A DNA stretch of 64,000 nucleotides. It comes from Cysteiniphilum sp. JM-1 (lineage in GTDB: Bacteria; Pseudomonadota; Gammaproteobacteria; Francisellales; Francisellaceae). Numbering within the stretch: the stretch's first letter is position 1; every line of letters starts with the position of its first letter. This document shows positions 1-6,859 of this stretch, piece by piece. Where the stretch lies: the NCBI RefSeq assembly GCF_008711525.1, contig NZ_VXKS01000010.1:1-64000 (forward strand), written 5' to 3'. A program made the translations under genes and the position numbers. The notes under the pieces were generated by a model. The model saw only the letters and a program-made list of their open reading frames with translations. It made no database searches and was not told the DNA's origin.

Positions 1-56
1 TACATCATGCAACCGTGATTAGCCTAGAAGGAGAAAGTTATCGTATGAAAAAATAA
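1..56 (+). CDS. IstB-like IS21 helper ATPase, C-terminal tail only (partial)
   Basis: Reading frame 3 is open from the window start and ends at a TAA at 54-56, giving a tail that ends HATVISLEGESYRMKK. The pattern H-A-T-V-I then G-E-S-Y-R is what the ends of IstB proteins (AAA+ transposition helper of IS21 elements) usually look like. Only about 17 residues are visible, so neither integrity nor activity can be judged. Its position immediately inside the repeat-bearing IS end supports the identification. Confidence 0.5.
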   Translation, partial: HHATVISLEGESYRMKK

Positions 57-72
57 TTTTTTTGCTATAAAT

Positions 73-111
73 CGGCAAAGTTAGTTGTCGTAACCGGAAA
101 AGTTAGTTGAC
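73..111 (+). repeat. two 17-bp subterminal direct repeats of the IS end
   Basis: CGGCAAAGTTAGTTGTC at 73-89 and CGGAAAAGTTAGTTGAC at 95-111 match at 15 of 17 positions and start 22 bp apart. Regularly spaced repeats just inside the terminus are typical transposase-binding sites of IS21-type elements. The second copy is at the inferred terminus. Confidence 0.65.
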
Positions 112-253
112 ATTTGATAATGGAACACCAGCTAAATGGCAAGGAAGCACGAATAATGTTATTTGAATGGTTAGCAACAATATTATTATTTGATGCTAAT
201 TTATTTCAATGTATTTAATGTTGTCAAATAAAGTAGGAATATAAGGAGATATA

Positions 254-1519
254 ATGCCTGCATATAATATTATTGAGCCTAGTAATACTACTGCTCGCGT
301 AAATTGTACCATTTGTCTTGAGGACTTACATGCTGATAATCCAACAGAACAGAAAGTCATATGTGAAACCACGTGCAAACATTATTTTCATAAGCCATGC
401 ATTGACACATGGTTGTCACGCTCAGAGGAGTGTCCACTGTGTAAAACGAGCTTTGGTAATAGGCGGCAACGACCAGAAGATAACTTTGATATCGGGGAGT
501 TTTTAGAGGCGGAACAAAATGGCTTGGGACAAGCAGATGACTGTATTATTTGTCTTCAGCCAATGGATAGGTCATTTAATATTTTATGTCCAAATCAGCA
601 TGATTGTTTTCATGAAGCATGTGCGCGAACATGGTTGCAAAGTTCTCAAAGGTGCCCCGTTTGTCGAGGGGTTTCCCAACTACAAGTAGATCGTCCAGTG
701 AGAAATGGCATAAGAGTTATAAATGGAAATGTTCCAGAGCCAAACTATCAAACAACTTTAAACCCATTATTACCAAATCGTCGAGAGTTTTTTCAAAATC
801 TAGTAAATCAAAGTATTCCAAGTCAAAATATCACCTTGCAAAATTTAAAGGATGCTATAAATAGTGCCACTGGGAACTATTTAACGTGGCGAGGAAATGG
901 CAGAGGTTTTTTCCACAGAGGAAATACAGGACGCGACCGAGCAGAAAATTTTAGAATAGAGATTAATAACTATAATGCTTCAGTTAGTAATTGTTGGCGA
1001 CATATTTGTAATACCATTAGGGACTACCCGAGACATAATCACTCATACACATCATTTATTTTAAACAGCTTTAAAAACATTCCAGGTTTGAGGCTTAGAA
1101 ACCTTGACTATACTTTAGATACGCGTGAAGTAAGAAACGAGCGTTACAGGTTGCTTGATGGCGGGTTATTGCAAATTAATATAGCTGAGCAACAAGCTCG
1201 TACCTTAAAAGCACTTGTTTTAGGGAGTACAGAAAGTCATCGTTTATTTTGGCGTATATGTTTTAATGAGAATGAGCCCAATAACCTCAGCACAATCGGG
1301 CAGACAAATAAAACCATTAATCTTCAACATAATGAGCGTTTGCAGTTATGGATAACCGCAGGACAGGAGCGTTTTAGAACGATTACAAGAAGTTACTACA
1401 GAGGTGCCCACATGATTATATTGGTAGGTGATAATAATGAGCTTAGGGACTTTGCCTCGCGCATACAGGAGAATAATGACACACCCGTAGTATGGATCAG
1501 ATTACCTGTGGATCAGTAA
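254..1519 (+). CDS. double RING-H2 finger protein with C-terminal degenerate Rab-like domain
   Basis: A 421-residue eukaryote-like protein, a candidate host-directed ubiquitin ligase. RING 1 has C18, C21, C41, H43, H46, C49, C60 and C63, a complete C3H2C3 set. RING 2 has C97, C100, C112, H116, H120, C123, C134 and C137. Residues 138-316 are not recognised. Residues about 317-421 resemble Rab1: a P-loop position that has decayed (GSTESHRL, 324-331), switch I STIG at 346-349, and W366[12 protein letters not shown] followed by SYYRGAH. The G3 aspartate is replaced by I367, the Lys/Ser of the P-loop are gone, and the protein ends near G4, so GTP hydrolysis is unlikely. No signal peptide or membrane segment is seen. 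A strong AAGGAG ribosome site precedes the ATG. It stands alone next to an IS end. Domain calls are firm; the effector role is inference. Confidence 0.9.
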   Translation: MPAYNIIEPSNTTARVNCTICLEDLHADNPTEQKVICETTCKHYFHKPCIDTWLSRSEECPLCKTSFGNRRQRPEDNFDIGEFLEAEQNGLGQADDCIICLQPMDRSFNILCPNQHDCFHEACARTWLQSSQRCPVCRGVSQLQVDRPVRNGIRVINGNVPEPNYQTTLNPLLPNRREFFQNLVNQSIPSQNITLQNLKDAINSATGNYLTWRGNGRGFFHRGNTGRDRAENFRIEINNYNASVSNCWRHICNTIRDYPRHNHSYTSFILNSFKNIPGLRLRNLDYTLDTREVRNERYRLLDGGLLQINIAEQQARTLKALVLGSTESHRLFWRICFNENEPNNLSTIGQTNKTINLQHNERLQLWITAGQERFRTITRSYYRGAHMIILVGDNNELRDFASRIQENNDTPVVWIRLPVDQ

Positions 1520-1529
1520 ATTTGTATCT

Positions 1530-2981
1530 TTATTTATTCAGTGAATGCCCTAATTTCGTCACAAAACGTTGACTGGTGACAATTAAAAAGAACACAATTG
1601 CCAAGATAATAGTGGCAATTGCTGAGCTTGCCACTAACATCAAAATCCATAAGAATATGACAAAACTAAATGCAAACCAGTTAAAGCCACCTTGTTTTAT
1701 TTGCAGTACAGCATAAACTGCCATCATGACAGTGACAGCAAGATTACTCAGTAAAAAGTCTTTTTCTGGTAGGGTGGCTAATAGCAACGCCAGTACAATA
1801 AAGACAAATAAAGTCATTATTTTGGTTGATAGTTTGCGGCTACCTAACACAGCTAGCGAAAGTGGCGCACCCATATAACCTAACACGTTAAAGGCAGTAG
1901 TAATTACCATTAACGATGCCCAGCTTGCGGAATTTAACAAAATAATAATGCCAATAATGAAGTTTAAAAATAGTGAACGTTTAGATAAATGATGCACAGG
2001 ACACAGCTTAGCAATCCAGCGTGGCATTTGCCCTTTTTCAGCCATCGCATAAAGCATTCTTGAGCAAGAGCCCATATAAGTTAAGCCGGTAACAGATGGG
2101 CTTACGATCGAATCAGCAATTAATAAAACAGTTAAGAAATTCAAACCAAGTAGCATGGTTAAGTTAACTAAAGGGCTTGAGAAATTAAGAGCCGCCCAAC
2201 CTTTAGCAGCAACATCATGCGGCATTGCCGTCATAAAGGTAAATTGCAATAGCATGTATAAGATAAGGGTAACCACAACAGAGATAATAATCGCTAATGG
2301 AATATTGCGCGTTGGGTTTTTAATCTCGCTGGCAAACGATGCAACGACTTGAAAGCCATTAAACGCATAGACAAGCCCCGCACCTATAAGTGCCGTTTGA
2401 ATCGAGCTTGCTGTGTAGTGATTAACCGCAAGATTAAGATTGGTGGTATCAAAGTGAGCAGCTAATAAAACGATAATAGTTAGTGTTGGAATACTGATTT
2501 TAAAAACAGTTGAGATATTGTTGACATAGGCTAATAGCTTGATGCCAAAGTAATTCACGATAAAGTAAATTGCTAAAATAATAATGGCAAATAGCTTGCC
2601 TGACCAAGTCAAACTTTCACCATGATATAAAGTCGTAAACTTGATAAATGGACTTAAATATTGCACGGTTGCTTGCGCTTCAGTTGGGATCATTGCTAAT
2701 AATCCAAACCAGATGGCAAAAGCAAAGACCATGCCAAAGTCTTTGCCGTGGCTTAGTGATACGCATTTGGCATTTAAACCACGTTCAGGGAATAATGCGC
2801 AAAGTTTTGCAAAACATAACCCGACAATAATGGCGATAAAAGCCGCGCCTATCCATGCGATAAACGCGTAGTTTCCTGCTAATTGTGCATTTAATTGTGC
2901 GCTAAAGAGCCAACCAGAACCCACCATTGATGTCACTGGAATAGCAATGGCTGAAAATAATCCTACTTTATGTGCTTGCAC
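1530..2981 (-). CDS. APC-superfamily amino acid permease
   Basis: A 483-residue polytopic inner-membrane protein with roughly 12 hydrophobic segments. The first helix contains the glycine-rich stretch PVTSMVGSGWLF, typical of APC-superfamily amino acid/polyamine transporters, and helix 6 contains YAFNGFQVVASFASEIKNP, another family hallmark. It should import or exchange an amino acid or amine; the substrate cannot be told. The start is a GTG preceded by GGGAGA. It ends only 10 bp from the stop of the convergent RING/Rab gene and stands alone, sharing the upstream region with the divergent gene at 3193. Confidence 0.85.
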   Translation of the reverse strand: MQAHKVGLFSAIAIPVTSMVGSGWLFSAQLNAQLAGNYAFIAWIGAAFIAIIVGLCFAKLCALFPERGLNAKCVSLSHGKDFGMVFAFAIWFGLLAMIPTEAQATVQYLSPFIKFTTLYHGESLTWSGKLFAIIILAIYFIVNYFGIKLLAYVNNISTVFKISIPTLTIIVLLAAHFDTTNLNLAVNHYTASSIQTALIGAGLVYAFNGFQVVASFASEIKNPTRNIPLAIIISVVVTLILYMLLQFTFMTAMPHDVAAKGWAALNFSSPLVNLTMLLGLNFLTVLLIADSIVSPSVTGLTYMGSCSRMLYAMAEKGQMPRWIAKLCPVHHLSKRSLFLNFIIGIIILLNSASWASLMVITTAFNVLGYMGAPLSLAVLGSRKLSTKIMTLFVFIVLALLLATLPEKDFLLSNLAVTVMMAVYAVLQIKQGGFNWFAFSFVIFLWILMLVASSAIATIILAIVFFLIVTSQRFVTKLGHSLNK

Positions 2982-3128
2982 TTGAGTAATCTCCCTAAAA
3001 TTTTATACCCTAGACGTCATTATCCTACCAGTCTTTGAATAAAATTCATTATAAATTTTGCTGATTTATTTAAATGTCGATCATGTGCTAAATGCTTTCT
3101 TGAGTGATGGTACAAAACGCCAAGAAAA

Positions 3129-3160
3129 CGCTGCAAAAAATGCAGTGTTAAGTATATAAT
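3129..3160 (+). promoter_or_regulatory. candidate -10 box with small hairpin upstream of the 3193 gene
   Basis: A perfect TATAAT occurs at 3155-3160, 33 bp before the ATG at 3193. A short inverted repeat with CTGCA and TGCAG arms (about 3129-3147) lies where the -35 would be, and no good -35 hexamer is visible. It may be an operator or a coincidence. It is the only promoter-like signal seen for the 3193-5632 gene series. Confidence 0.35.
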
Positions 3161-3192
3161 GCCTGACATATATCTTCATAAGCTAAGTAATT

Positions 3193-3651
3193 ATGTCCAA
3201 AAATAAAGTCACTTTATCGAACAGGAAGCGTTTAAGTGAGCTGCAAAATGAATCTGTGAGAACCATTGCAGATGTCAGGCGTGAGCAGATTCAATCAATG
3301 CGAGAAATGCATATTATGCCCGAAGGCAAGCTTGAGCTCGCGATTGAGCAAATGGTCACGGATGTGGTGTTTGAGCTAAGTAATTTGTATCGCCAGTGGA
3401 GTCAACCGCTTGATTTTAATCGTTTTCGCTACAGCCCGAACGAGCGCAATAAAAAATTATTATCTGAACTTAAGATGTTTTTGAATGAGATTGCAGATTG
3501 GTTGGTAACCAAAGGGTTTCGTGGTGAGGAATGTAAAGAAAAATGCCAAGAAATCATTAATCGGATTACCCATGGGTTACATTTTGAAGGAATTCCAATT
3601 GGTCATTTATACTTACGTGCGCCGAAAGGTCAAAGAAAAGAGAGTTTTTAA
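3193..3651 (+). CDS. hypothetical protein, 152 aa
   Basis: I do not recognise this family. The protein is soluble, charged and probably largely helical, with an N-terminal basic stretch (NRKRLSELQNESVRTIADVRREQ) that could form a coiled coil. The C-terminal half has two cysteines (EECKEKC) and ends in a basic tail. There is no signal peptide or membrane helix. Its stop lies 6 bp before rlmB, so it is probably co-transcribed with rlmB and the following genes. A role in RNA or ribosome biology would be a guess from that position only. Coding is well supported by the uninterrupted frame and tight spacing. Confidence 0.75.
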   Translation: MSKNKVTLSNRKRLSELQNESVRTIADVRREQIQSMREMHIMPEGKLELAIEQMVTDVVFELSNLYRQWSQPLDFNRFRYSPNERNKKLLSELKMFLNEIADWLVTKGFRGEECKEKCQEIINRITHGLHFEGIPIGHLYLRAPKGQRKESF

Positions 3652-3657
3652 TTAATT

Positions 3658-4437
3658 ATGTCACTACTTTATGGAATACATGCGATCAAGGCGCGCCTTA
3701 AACTACATGCCGATGGTATTAAAGTTATCTATTGTCTTAAAGGCAAAGACACATCCCCAAGATTGGGTGAGTTAAAATCATTGATGGCTAAGAAAAATAT
3801 TGAGTTTGAGCTTGTCAATAAGGATGAATTTCAATCATTACTACAGTCTCATGCACTTGAAGATGTGGTACATCAAAATGTATTAGCAGCTTGCCAAAGC
3901 GATATTAAGTTATATGAAGAAAGTGATTTATCGGATCTTATCGCTAGCTCTTCAAAAACACCTTTTATTTTAATCCTAGATGGCGTTCAAGATCCACATA
4001 ATTTAGGTGCATGCATTAGAAGTGCTGAAGCTGCTGGGGTTGATTTTATTGTTTTCCCAAAAGACAACAGTGCGACGATCAATGCAACGGTTGAGAAGGT
4101 TGCCAGCGGTGCAGTAAGTAGCATGAAGCTTGTATCAGTCACGAATCTCTCGCGTGCTATTGGCGTCTTAAAGGATAAAGGTATATGGGTTACAGGATTA
4201 GCGGGTGAAGCAGAGAGTCTGATCTATGATAGCGACTTTAGCGGTGCGATAGCGTTAGTGATGGGTGCTGAGGGTTCAGGTCTTCGTTTTGGTACGCGTA
4301 AGATGTGTGACTATCTTGTGAAACTACCAATGCAGGGGCAGGTATCAAGTCTGAATGTCTCAGTTGCAGCAGGTGTTGCCATGTATGAAGTAGTGCGCCA
4401 GCGTCGTGAGCTATTGGCAGAAAACCTAAACAATTAA
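3658..4437 (+). CDS. rlmB: 23S rRNA (guanosine-2'-O-)-methyltransferase RlmB (TrmH family)
   Basis: A 259-residue SpoU/TrmH-type 2'-O-methyltransferase. The N-terminal substrate-binding part starts YGIHAIKARL, as in RlmB (YGIHAV). The three knotted-domain motifs are present: ILDGVQDPHNLGACIRSAEAAG, then VMGAEGSGL, then KLPMQGQVSSLNVSVAAGVA. RlmB methylates G2251 in the P-loop of 23S rRNA using SAM in the cytoplasm. Length is close to the usual 245-250. It sits 6 bp after the 3193 gene and 14 bp before the Sel1-like gene, within an apparent operon. Confidence 0.93.
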   Translation: MSLLYGIHAIKARLKLHADGIKVIYCLKGKDTSPRLGELKSLMAKKNIEFELVNKDEFQSLLQSHALEDVVHQNVLAACQSDIKLYEESDLSDLIASSSKTPFILILDGVQDPHNLGACIRSAEAAGVDFIVFPKDNSATINATVEKVASGAVSSMKLVSVTNLSRAIGVLKDKGIWVTGLAGEAESLIYDSDFSGAIALVMGAEGSGLRFGTRKMCDYLVKLPMQGQVSSLNVSVAAGVAMYEVVRQRRELLAENLNN

Positions 4438-4451
4438 ACTAGGAGATTGTT

Positions 4452-4952
4452 TTGAAATTAAAAAAATCAAAACCTATGCAGTGGGTTATTCTGGTCATTT
4501 TATTGTTTATCTTTGCGGGCATTATGGTAGATGCTTTGCATAGTCGTTATGAAAGTAAGCTGACGTTAAACACCTCACAACGTCAGGTTCAAGCCGATGC
4601 CAGTGCCTTATTGTCTTCCATTAAATTGACAAGTGACGAGCCACAAAACTATCAGTTGGGTTATCATAATTTTGAAGAAGGCAATTGTCCTCTTGCTTAT
4701 CAGCAGCTTTTGCCTTTTGCGCGAAGTGCGGATACCAATGCCACTTTAGTGATTGGCTATATGTATGAGTTTGGCTGTGGAGTTGCCAAAGATATGAAAA
4801 CAGCTAGTCTTTGGTATTATATTGGCGTACAACGCAATGCCTATAATAAATCACCAATGTTGCGTGGTTTGCATGCATATAATAGCGGTGATTATAGAAT
4901 GGCAGCTGAGTGGTTTCGTATGGCCAGTGAGCTTAATGTCATCAGAGCATAA
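4452..4952 (+). CDS. membrane-anchored Sel1/TPR-like repeat protein
   Basis: A 166-residue protein with one N-terminal membrane segment (about residues 9-27, MQWVILVILLFIFAGIMV) and a presumably periplasmic remainder. The repeat region contains AYQQLLPFA, then ATLVIGYMYEFGCGVAKDMKTASLWYY and NSGDYRMAAEWFRMAS, with alanine/tyrosine/glycine spacing typical of Sel1-like repeats, which usually mediate protein contacts. The start is a TTG at 4452, 6 nt after AGGAG; no in-frame ATG is better placed. It lies between rlmB and ung. Partner and exact function are unknown. Confidence 0.7.
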   Translation: MKLKKSKPMQWVILVILLFIFAGIMVDALHSRYESKLTLNTSQRQVQADASALLSSIKLTSDEPQNYQLGYHNFEEGNCPLAYQQLLPFARSADTNATLVIGYMYEFGCGVAKDMKTASLWYYIGVQRNAYNKSPMLRGLHAYNSGDYRMAAEWFRMASELNVIRA

Positions 4953-4957
4953 CTAAG

Positions 4958-5632
4958 ATGCAAGCAGATCTCTCATTGCTCTCATGGTCAGATGTTTTAG
5001 CTGATTATAAAAAAAGCACTGAATTTAAAGAAACCTTGGCTTTTGTTGATAATGCGCGATGCCAAGGAAAACAAATTTTTCCGCAAAAGGAAGATGTCTT
5101 TAATGCATTTAAATTGTGTTCATTTGAATCGCTAAAAGTTGTTATTCTCGGACAAGACCCTTATCACAATATCAATCAAGCTCATGGTCTGGCATTCTCA
5201 GTGCAGGCAGGTGTTAAACTACCGCCGTCGGTTATGAATATTTATAAAGAGTTGCACAATGATTTGAATGTCGATATTGCGAAAACAGGCGATTTGAGTG
5301 CTTGGGCAAAGCAGGGTGTGTTTTTACTCAATACTGTTTTAACGGTAGAGGCGCATCAAGCACATTCGCACGCCAATAAAGGCTGGGAGCAATTTACTGA
5401 TCATGTGATTCGTCAGATTAGTCAACATAAAAGTCATGTTGTTTTTTTATTATGGGGAGCTCCCGCGCAAAAAAAAGCACAATTAATCGATCACAATAAG
5501 CATTGTATTTTGAGATCGCCACATCCATCACCCTTGTCAGCACATCGTGGCTTTTTTGGCTCAAAACACTTCTCACAAACAAATAATTACTTATTAGCGC
5601 ATGATTTATTGCCAATTGATTGGAAAGTGTGA
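4958..5632 (+). CDS. ung: uracil-DNA glycosylase (family 1)
   Basis: A 224-residue family-1 UDG that removes uracil from DNA as the first step of base excision repair. The water-activating loop GQDPYH (65-70) holds the catalytic D67. The LLWGAPAQKK segment and the minor-groove intercalation loop HPSPLSAHRGFFGSKHF, with its catalytic histidine, are intact. Length matches the family (about 220-230). It starts 5 nt after the Sel1-like gene, so it probably belongs to the same transcript, and ends 80 bp before def. Confidence 0.96.
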   Translation: MQADLSLLSWSDVLADYKKSTEFKETLAFVDNARCQGKQIFPQKEDVFNAFKLCSFESLKVVILGQDPYHNINQAHGLAFSVQAGVKLPPSVMNIYKELHNDLNVDIAKTGDLSAWAKQGVFLLNTVLTVEAHQAHSHANKGWEQFTDHVIRQISQHKSHVVFLLWGAPAQKKAQLIDHNKHCILRSPHPSPLSAHRGFFGSKHFSQTNNYLLAHDLLPIDWKV

Positions 5633-5712
5633 CGCAAGTAGTTAAGCTCAAAAACAATTTATGGTAGACTAACGCGCATATTACAAATTGTTATAAATGA
5701 AGCTTTATCAAT

Positions 5713-6228
5713 ATGGCACTATTAACTGTATTAAAATATCCACATCCCTTTCTAAAGCAAAAGGCAGATCCTGTCGCTATTGATGCGATTAATGATGCGT
5801 TACGTCAAACAATTGCTGATATGTTTGAAACGATGTATGTCGAGCATGGTGGCGGTTTAGCTGCCACGCAAGTGGGACTCAACATGCGCTTATTTATTAT
5901 GGATGGCTCTGAAAATAAAGATCAAAAAATCGTTGCCATTAACCCTGAAATCATCGAACGCAAGGGTGAAATTGATGACGAGGAAGGGTGTTTGTCATTC
6001 CCTGGCGTCTCAGCTAAAGTTAAGCGTGCTGAGTGGGTTAAAATGCGCGCTTTAAACGAGTTTGGTGAAGAATATGAAATGGAATGCGATGGCTATCATG
6101 GTCGCTGTATTCAGCATGAAATTGATCACTTAGATGGAATTACTTACTTTGATCACTTATCAGCACTGAAGCGTAAGATGATTGAGAAGAAATATAAAAA
6201 ATTGATGCAGGAAAATGCTGAAGACTAA
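5713..6228 (+). CDS. def: peptide deformylase
   Basis: A 171-residue metalloenzyme that removes the formyl group from new polypeptides. All three signature motifs are intact: GGGLAATQ (46-53), EGCLS (91-95, with metal ligand C93) and QHEIDH (134-139, with ligands H135 and H139 and catalytic E136). Length and order of motifs are normal for a type-1 enzyme. In many bacteria def is followed by fmt, but here the next gene belongs to the copper module, so def stands apart. The 80-bp gap after ung probably holds its own promoter. Confidence 0.96.
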   Translation: MALLTVLKYPHPFLKQKADPVAIDAINDALRQTIADMFETMYVEHGGGLAATQVGLNMRLFIMDGSENKDQKIVAINPEIIERKGEIDDEEGCLSFPGVSAKVKRAEWVKMRALNEFGEEYEMECDGYHGRCIQHEIDHLDGITYFDHLSALKRKMIEKKYKKLMQENAED

Positions 6229-6341
6229 ACTGCATAGATTATTTATTAAGTAGTCATTGCCTGATTGGCTGCTCTCACCACTTTTAAAGTATACTATTTT
6301 TTGCTTAACTTAAATTTCTTAAAATATTTCAAACTAGCTCC

Positions 6342-6372
6342 TTGACCTTAACCCTAAGGTTAATCTTATATT
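6342..6372 (+). promoter_or_regulatory. MerR/CueR-type promoter with operator dyad in a 19-bp spacer
   Basis: TTGACC (6342-6347) and TATATT (6367-6372) are separated by exactly 19 bp, the overlong spacer of promoters activated by MerR-family proteins. The perfect dyad ACCTTA-ACCC-TAAGGT (6345-6360) overlaps the spacer and closely resembles the CueR site of copA promoters (ACCTTCC...GGAAGGT). It lies 38 bp before the merR start, so the regulator and copA should be co-induced by Cu(I) and autoregulated. Confidence 0.85.
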
Positions 6373-6409
6373 GACTATACTAAATGAAAGATAATCATCT
6401 GGAGACGTT

Positions 6410-6859
6410 ATGAATATTGGTGAGCTTTCGCAGCAATTAGGCATTACAACGGTTACTTTAAGGCATTATGAAAAGATTGGTTTATTAAAGCCCAAGCGCA
6501 GTGCTAGCGGTTACCGACAATATGACCAATCAATCATTGATAAGATACGATTTATTGAAAATGCCAAGTATATTGGCTTTAGTTTGGCAGAAATTTCTGA
6601 GTTATTTGCGATTGAGGATAAAAATCTATCAAGTGCTGAGATCAAGCAAAGAGTTTGGCAAAAACTAGAAGATGTTAATGAGAAAATTACATTATTGACA
6701 CAGTTAAAGCAGCATCTCACAAAGCTTGAACAGTTCTGTGACGGCAAGGCAGCAAGCAAAGACTGTCCGATTTTAAAAGACCTTTATCAAAATCAAGAAA
6801 ATACGAAAAGGCTGCAAGGAGCAATAAGAAGTAAAAAGGAGCAAAGTAATGATGAATAA
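6410..6859 (+). CDS. cueR: MerR-family copper-responsive regulator (CueR-like)
   Basis: A 149-residue MerR-family activator. The N-terminal winged helix-turn-helix reads MNIGELSQQLGITTVTLRHYEKIGLL followed by the wing RSASGYRQYD; a dimerisation helix covers about residues 75-108. C110 and C119 (C-x8-C, followed by PIL) match the position and context of the Cu(I)-binding cysteines of CueR (C112/C120, DCPI). It overlaps copA by 11 nt and lies behind a canonical 19-bp-spacer promoter, so it almost certainly senses monovalent copper (or Ag/Au) and switches on the copA operon. The symbol is by analogy. Confidence 0.88.
   Translation: MNIGELSQQLGITTVTLRHYEKIGLLKPKRSASGYRQYDQSIIDKIRFIENAKYIGFSLAEISELFAIEDKNLSSAEIKQRVWQKLEDVNEKITLLTQLKQHLTKLEQFCDGKAASKDCPILKDLYQNQENTKRLQGAIRSKKEQSNDE

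Larger units (their letters stand above)
1..112 (+). mobile_element. right end of an IS21-family insertion sequence (partial)
   Basis: The window opens inside what looks like the 3' end of an IS21-family element: a short reading-frame tail resembling the C-terminus of IstB, followed by two near-identical 17-bp direct repeats (73-89 and 95-111), the second ending in GACA at 112. Read inward from the other strand the end is TGTCAACTAACTTTTCC. IS21-family ends are known to begin with TG and to carry subterminal multiple repeats. The rest of the element lies outside the window, so the family call rests on the tail and end structure only. Confidence 0.6.

Noticed and set aside
120-218. Short frame between the IS end and the RING gene
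   Set aside because: Only 32 codons, no ribosome site and no recognisable sequence.
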